NCBI GenBank assembly: GCA_023231475.1
Contig: JALJEE010001046.1
Coordinates: 1 to 64,000 of the forward strand
Origin: Seison nebaliae
Lineage: Eukaryota > Rotifera > Pararotatoria > Seisonacea > Seisonidae
Length of the DNA: 64,000 bases
Direction: 5' to 3'
Shown: positions 57,553 through 64,000 of the stretch, one piece after another
How the letters are laid out: the number at the start of each line of letters is the position of its first letter
How positions within the stretch are numbered: the stretch's first letter is position 1
The notes under the pieces: generated by a model
Database searches by the model: none
What the model was told of the DNA's origin: nothing
What the model saw: the letters and a program-made list of their open reading frames with translations, nothing else
Position numbers and translations under genes: made by a program

Positions 57553-60500
57553 ATGACGTTGAATGATCATCGATCTAATTTGGAAGAGAGTGATGAAGAT
57601 GAGGACAATCATATCAACCTATGTGTTGTCACGACGACATGGAAGAAAATGTTCAAGTTTCCATCTGATCGTCTAATTTGGACAATAAAGAAAGATGTCA
57701 TCGAATCCTGTCCGCCAAATGTTTCCGATCCATATAATATGGGTCTCTATCTCCCACCATCAAATGGACGTGCGGGGAAGTTTTTGGACGAAGCGAGACT
57801 ACTGAATAATTATCCATTACAATCAAATGAAAGTCCATTTGTCATACTCGAATTCAAATATAAAAGAAGAATATATAAAATTTTAAACATCAACGAAACG
57901 AAAATAAAGAGTCTTCACACGGAAAAGAACTTGTGTAAATTTCTTCACAATATCAAAAGTCAAAATGTGAATAAAGTATTAAAATTATTGAATAAAGGAC
58001 TCGATCCTAATTTTCATTCAGTTGACACTAAAGATACGCCTCTAACACTCGCCATTCATCAATGGTCAGAATCGAATAATCAAATTGAAATTCATTCACA
58101 AAATACGAACGAAATTCATAAGATCAACAATAGTTCCACATCGGATTATTCGTCGAATATCAGTCAACTTTCAAGTAATTTTAGCAGTTTCTCCAGCCTA
58201 CCACCAAAAGGACAAAATGAAAAGAAATTTAGTCGAGTCAATTCAGCATTAAATACGACACTTCGTCGAAATAATACGAATTATACGCAACGTGTTAATA
58301 ATAGAGTGGAAGCATTCAAACAAATCGTATTGATGTTAGTTGAACATGGTGCTCATTTAGATTATCGAACAATGACTTCATTAACACCATTGCATGTGGC
58401 TGTCCAACGGAATAATTTGGCTGCTGTTAAAATACTTTTATCGTTAGGTGCATCACCCAATGTATATGATACGAATGATTTGACACCACTCTGGTATTCA
58501 ATGTCATCAGTTGTTTGTTTACCAATCATTCGTCTTCTGCTGCATGATCACGCCATCGTGAATGATTTGAGAGATCCTAGTGGAAATTCTATTGTGCATG
58601 AGGCGGTTATAGCCAATTCGGCTGAGAAACTTGAACAATTAATATTTTATGGGGCTATTCTAGATCAACAGAATCAAATTGGTAATACTCCTTTACATGT
58701 GGCCGTATTACATCGACATGTTTCCTACTTCTTATCCACATCAGTTTATTTGATTAATATTTTGTTCGTGTAGGAAGCATGTGTGCGAATGTTATTGTTT
58801 CGGGGTGCTGATTGCACAATAACGAATGATATGAATCTAACACCCAAACAAATTGCGGAAAAGGAAAAACTAACATCTTTCGTGAAAATGTTCAAGAATT
58901 TCAAGAAGAAAAATGCAGGTTAAATTCATGATTATGACTACCTCCTAGTTAAATTCCGAGAATTATCACTCCTTTGTCGCTTGTGACGAGTGGAAGTATT
59001 AAGGAACTATTCGCGTGAAACTGTTAGTGATACAAACAGTGAACGACATAAATCATATTTAAGTGAAGGAAGAAATCGAAGAATTTTAGAGTGGTGTAGT
59101 AGTTTCAGGAAAGGCAGAGGAAATTTCAGATTTATCTTTCTAATCGTTTCTTTTATTTATACATAAAAATTTGAAATTTCTAAATGATTCCTAAGCAAAA
59201 AAAGAGAGTAAAAGGTTTCTTGTTTACTTAAATGTAAAAAAAAATTGGGGAGACCAACATGAAAAAGCAATGAGACACCAAATAATTTTTTCCTTTTTTA
59301 AAGAAAACTCCATTTTTACTTTTTTAGAAGATAATGAGATGAAATGGAAATCTGAGATGAATTAGATACAATTGAACATAGATCAGATTCATTGACATTT
59401 CCTCAATCCCCATTAAAGCGGATCGATGATTCCTTTTTTATTTATTTATCGTCATTCTCTTTTGGTAAACATTTTTACTAGTTTTTTTTTTCGATGTCTT
59501 TTTTGTCCATTCGATTTCGACAACATCTATAAATAGATTATATTCCCTAGATTAATTTGTAGAGGAAATATCTAGTTAGATAATAATAAGATATAGTATG
59601 TATCATGAAAATTTTGAAAATGTTTAAAGTAAAAATTTCAGAATTGAATAATTTGAAAGACAGTTTTTGGAAGTAATAAAATTTTATCGTTATGAAAATG
59701 TCATTGGAGGATCGTCAAATACGTTTTTAAACAATAATATTAGCGACGAAAGATGATATGTGTTCCGAAGAAAAACGAATTATATTTATGGTTTTTTACG
59801 AGGGAAATATAATTGAAATTTTCACAAGACGAAAAACTTCCGGAATTTCTCATGATTCTCATCTTATCGATGTTAATGACTATTATTATGTTGGTGAGTG
59901 ACAGAGAAGGTTAAAAATTTATTGTTTTTTTTTCGTGGCATTCGATCATGAATGTAGAAATGTTCCGTCTTCGCGTCTTCCCCATAACTTATTTGTCATG
60001 TAACGAGAGGATCAGATGTACATTGGAAAATGTGACGAGGTGATGTTCGATTGATCGAACGATCAATAAATTATGTGATTTCCATTTGAACTACGCAAGA
60101 GAAGGTGAAGAAGAAGGAATAAATCAATTTTTTTGTTGATGTGATAGAAAAGGAAAGAATAGGAAAGAACTGAATTGTGTCTATCGACGAGAATAATTTC
60201 ATGAAAAACATATTTTAGAGAATTATCTCACAAATCGTTAATTGTAATGTATTACATAGAACCGTTCTGTGGTTTACCGGTACTCAACAGCAAAAGAAGA
60301 AGTATATATTTCTCATCAACTTTTCTCAACGACCGAAGTCTCTCCGTTCAAAATAAACAATCGATTTCAATGAATGAAGAAAAATTGGTTTTCGATTCGA
60401 AATATCATCGAAAGAAAATTTTGAGGAATTCCGAACGAGAACGAACTTATTCATCATTAAGTCATTCGTCAGCTAATGCTTATGGTGGTCAATCAACAAA

Positions 60501-62896
60501 TGATTATTCGGAAAACAAAAGAAAATGTAAGAAATTAGTTCGAACTGTTCAATTGGAGAAAAGTGATAACGGTTATGGTTTTGTGTTAAGAGGACCGCGT
60601 ACACTTAACGGAGTTAATATGGAAACTAATCGACCAAGTGCGCAATTTTTAGAACATGTTACGACGAATTCAGTAGCTGATTTGAATAATTTGTATGCGG
60701 GTGATTATGTCCTCAGTATTAATGGTGTTGATGTGAGAGAGGCTACTCATGATACTTGTGTGAAATTGATTCAAAATGGGTCGAATGTTCTCTCGATGAC
60801 CGTTATGTCAACGATGGATAATGAATCGATGACATACGACACAATCCCGAATCATTATAAGACTTATGGATTGACATCAGTCAATATTCCCAACATCAAA
60901 AAAGACGGTTCGTATTGACATTGAATCCTAATTGATTATCGTAGAGATGGATTTACTTTCTTCTTTTTTTGTTGGAAGAAATCTACTACGTATATTCTCA
61001 TTATATCTAAATTCTTCTTTTCTTTCTTCATATCCATTCCATTTTTCTTAATCGCATTAAACGTTGAGGATACAAACGAAGACGCTTTTTTTCATTGGCT
61101 TCTCTCTTTTACTATTTTTTTTAGGTAAATCTTCCAAATCTAATATATACAACACGGATGATATGAACGCCCTCGGTTAGTTCTATTTAAAAACAAAAAT
61201 TTTTCTTATACTTTTTAATAATAATATATATTTTGTTCAGCTAAACTTGATGCGACAATTGCCGAATTTGAATCGACTGTCGAATCATCAAACGAGAATT
61301 CATTATTAAGAAAAAATGCTCAATGTACATCATTATCACCTGGTTCTTCCACTTCTAGTAGTGGACATAGTAGTGGAAGTATGTCAAACAACCAAACATG
61401 TAGCAGTAGTAGTACAAGTGGAAGTAGTCAAGATAGTTCTGCTTTCCACGAACAAACTACTTTAGGAAAACAACAAAAGCAATTAATTTCATGTCAAAAA
61501 CTACAGCAACAACAACAACAACAACAACATCAACACTGTAATAACGATAAGAATAAAATGTTGAATAATGATGTTCAATTAATATCGTCGCAACCTCCAC
61601 CACCACCACTTAGAAAAAATTCTCTTCAACGACGGAAAACTAAACCGGAGAATTTCCGTTATATTCGCAAACAATCGATGGAATCATCTCATTCTATAAC
61701 ATTATCTAATAACGATAAAGTCGATAGTCGAAAACAGTCAGTTGGTGAGGAAAAGGAACCGGAATGGATGAAACACAAAGCAAATTTACGTCCTTTAGGC
61801 TCCGTCGTTTATTCTCGTTCACATCATACTTTCGATCGTTCTAGTCATCGATCATCAATTGATACGACTTCAGATCATTCAGAAAAAGAAAATCCTTCGA
61901 AAGCATCTAATAATGTCTCGTCGTTTGTGGGCGACAAACCTAAGAAAAGTGCACCCAAAATACCACCGGAAGTATCAACAGTTCAACCACTTTCTTTTCC
62001 GCCAAAACCGCCTGAAATTACTGAGGATTTCGTTAATAGTTTAACCCCGAAAAATGTATGGAGAACAGAATTGCGATTAGCTGAGAGGAAATCTGATCGA
62101 TTAAATGGATTAGATACATTGTCGTCAACTGATCTGTCATGTGAATTGAAAACGGCATTGAAAGAAAGGCGATCAAGAATTGGGGAAGGTATAAATATCA
62201 TGAAAGGATATAATGAAATCGAAAAAACAAATCAACGGAAAGATCTAAATTGCATTTCAGATGAACTTCGTAAGAAGATTGAGAAGCGAAAACATCTCAT
62301 CGATTTAGCACTTGATGGAATGAATAATTGTCCGAAAGAAGTGAAACATGAAGCATTCTGTTCTGTAAGTGAACAACATCTCACAAGTGAAAGTGCAAGT
62401 TCATTATCAATAGTGGATGATAATCTCACATATGATAATCCATCAAACAATAACAATAACAATAATAATTCGAATGATATTCAAAATAAGGAATATGGAA
62501 ATCAATCAACGGTTCAAGCAATCAAATCGAATGGAACAGTTTTCGATCCACGAATGGATGGTAATTTCCGAAATTTAATCGCATCCAAAGCAGCTGAAAA
62601 ACAAGCGAAATATCAATTGGAAAGTAATGGAAATTTGAACGATAATTCAACTGATCAAATCTTCCTGACTCGAATGTCAACTAGAACTACGACTTTTTTT
62701 GGTGATCAATCCACTTCAGAAAATGTATCACCGAAATTTCTGAATCGAGCGATTCCTAATAAAATGTGTCGTTAGAACATTTTTTTAAAATTATTTTTTC
62801 TTAATTCCATTTTTAGCATCTATCAATGAAGAAGGATTCACATCTCATGCTACTCATTTATTGGACAGAATAAAGAAGAATACAACAAATGACTAG
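57553..62896 (+). CDS. SHANK: SHANK synaptic scaffold without SH3 or SAM domain
   Basis: Postsynaptic scaffold protein. Exons 57553-58719, 58774-58918, 60221-60907, 61125-61175, 61241-62770, 62817-62896; about 1,219 residues. The N-terminal SPN/FERM-like region (MGLYLPPSNGRAGKFLDE, ILEFKYKRRIYKI) is followed by ankyrin repeats (about residues 130-420: TPLTLAIHQ, TPLHVAVQRNNLAAVKILLS, TPLWYSM, TPLHVAVLHRH), interrupted by an Asn/Ser-rich insert. A single PDZ domain follows in exon 3 (GYGFVLRG, FLEHVTTNSVADLNNLYAGD, VLSINGVDV). The rest is low-complexity Ser/Gln/Asn-rich with polyQ near 61504 and proline clusters. No SH3 lies between ankyrin and PDZ, and the final exon ends without a SAM domain. 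The 1.3-kb intron 2 is the largest in the window and could hide further exons. Confidence 0.88.
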
Positions 62897-63142
62897 AAAA
62901 TGGAATGATATTTATTTCGTCTATTTATTAATAATTTATTTATAAATTTACATTCAAATTAAATAATCGTTTCTTTCTTGTACAACAAAGCAAAATGGTT
63001 TCGTAGGAAATATTTAGACAGATTCCATTATTTTTCAATAACGGAATTTAACATCGGTATCGAAGTTTCTACATATTGTTCTTAAATCTTCCCATATGCT
63101 TCTTCAATTTCTATATAATGGATGACATAAACATTTTTATTT

Positions 63143-63872
63143 CTATAATTCAGTTCGTTCTTCCTCTTCCAATTTGTGTAATGCCTGCATAATCTTCTCT
63201 TGTAATTTATCTGATTCTGTTTCTTCGTCATTCTCTTTTTCATCTAATGGAATGGTTTGAGTTCTTCCATCAGTGTTCAGCCAATTCGAATACTCTTTCA
63301 CTTGTTTAGCAAGAGAACGAAATCTTGCTATTATTCCTAATCTGAGAGAGATTTGAAGAATATTTAGATTTAAAATGAAACCGTTCAGGTGTTTCTGAAT
63401 GATCTTTCAACCATCTTTTATAATCATCCCAATCAGCCACTTTTCCTTTCTCATATTCTTGATAATCGTGAACATGAACACCGGCATGACCCCCATGCAT
63501 TTGATTTTCCAAGTCATTTAAATTTGGACCAATATCATTCACAAGTTCCAATGAATCATTTGACTTCCTATAATTGTCAGACGAATGAATATGATTATTC
63601 TTCTGATTATTATGAAGTACATTCTCCAAAATTTCATCGGCTGATTCATTATTAATTTTAGTCTTTTTCAGATGTTTTCGATTACCTTTAATCAATCCAA
63701 CATGCATCAGCCTTTCCATCGATTCGATTGATGGTTCTGTTAAATCATTTCTTTTATTCGATTTTGATACTTGTTCAATTTCAGTGGAATTATTAAATTT
63801 TGACGCGTTAACGATAATTGATGAAAAAAAAGAGAAGAGAAAAAAATTGAAAAAGATGAAATAAAGTTTCAT
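63143..63872 (-). CDS. Secretory/ER protein of unknown family, C-terminal RTEL
   Basis: Exons 63872-63382 and 63341-63143, 229 residues from the ATG at 63872 (another in-frame ATG at 63878). A strong signal peptide (MKLYFIFFNFFLFSFFSS) begins the protein. The middle is Asn/Ser/Lys-rich. A conserved-looking block then reads NQMHGGHAGVHVHDYQEY and GKVADWDDYKRWLKDHSETP, continuing across the intron into LGIIARFRSLAKQVKEYSNW. The C terminus is a charged helix ending EERTEL. RTEL resembles KDEL-type retrieval signals, so ER residence is likely. I do not recognise the family. The 40-nt intron is inferred because the direct frame runs into a stop. Confidence 0.7.
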
Positions 63873-63878
63873 CCTCAT

Positions 63879-64000
63879 AAATTTTATCGAAAAAATGAAT
63901 AAAACTGATGTTTTCCATGAGGAAAAAAGTTGATTCCATGATTCCACATCATCTTCTTTTACTTTTTATTCTTCTCGTATAACAATTGAAATTAGACAAT
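63879..64000. other. Window end, upstream of the secretory gene
   Basis: About 120 bp of promoter-side sequence for the minus-strand gene. An upstream open stretch to 63947 opens with GTG and is not counted. Confidence 0.5.

Noticed and set aside
1-64000. tRNA or rRNA genes
   Set aside because: No convincing T-arm and A/B-box combination or rRNA sequence was recognised; a tRNAscan-SE run would be decisive.

Overview
The window is strongly AT-rich nuclear DNA from a small-genome bilaterian invertebrate. Spliceosomal introns are very short (mostly about 41-60 nt, GT...AG, often with weak acceptors such as TTCAAG or CTAAG). The gene set is animal: integrin beta, SHANK, OATP, heme peroxidase, Hsp70/BiP, and a let-7 hairpin, which restricts it to Bilateria. 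A compact ecdysozoan such as an acariform mite fits, but the sequence alone does not fix the phylum. Exon coordinates below were built by hand from reading frame, GT/AG sites and homology I recognise; phases were checked across the junctions used. A few CDS starts differ from the longest open frame because that frame began at a non-ATG codon.

Layout. 1-252 is a 14-bp minisatellite. 395-1100 holds a broken retroelement-like frame. 2294-10628 carries three minus-strand genes: integrin beta, a membrane-anchored heme peroxidase, and alanine aminotransferase with two alternative first exons. 11245-13275 holds an ABHD13-like pseudo-hydrolase and CHP1, followed on the plus strand by Ku80 (13875-17198). 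An AUH-type enoyl-CoA hydratase and a heat-shock Hsp70 are divergent (17340-20839) and share a promoter rich in heat-shock elements. 21322-27336 holds TRMT44, a small coiled-coil gene, the KEOPS kinase PRPK/Bud32, and ETHE1. 28596-31994 is mixed: a foldback element, two small unknown genes, a degenerate LINE reverse transcriptase fragment, and TPGS2. BiP/GRP78 (32892-34931) has UPR-type promoter elements.

A gene-poor stretch (about 34.9-40.4 kb) contains a second foldback element and a let-7 precursor. SRRM1, an RPAP3-type TPR protein, an OATP transporter and mitochondrial EF-G1 (GFM1) fill 40.4-50.2 kb. A second gene-poor stretch (50.2-57.5 kb) leads into SHANK (57553-62896), and the window ends with a small secretory/ER protein.

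There is no operon logic; genes are independent, on both strands, with several divergent pairs (ABHD/CHP1 block versus Ku80; AUH versus Hsp70; TPGS2 versus BiP; RPAP3 versus OATP). Shared themes are proteostasis (Hsp70, BiP, RPAP3), RNA biology (TRMT44, PRPK, SRRM1, let-7) and mitochondrial metabolism (ETHE1, AUH, GFM1, probable mitochondrial ALT). I found no single dramatic new system. The best leads are the let-7 locus with a changed mature sequence, the duplicated ALT first exon, the ABHD protein lacking its whole catalytic triad, the integrin tail without NPxY motifs, and a SHANK without SH3 or SAM.
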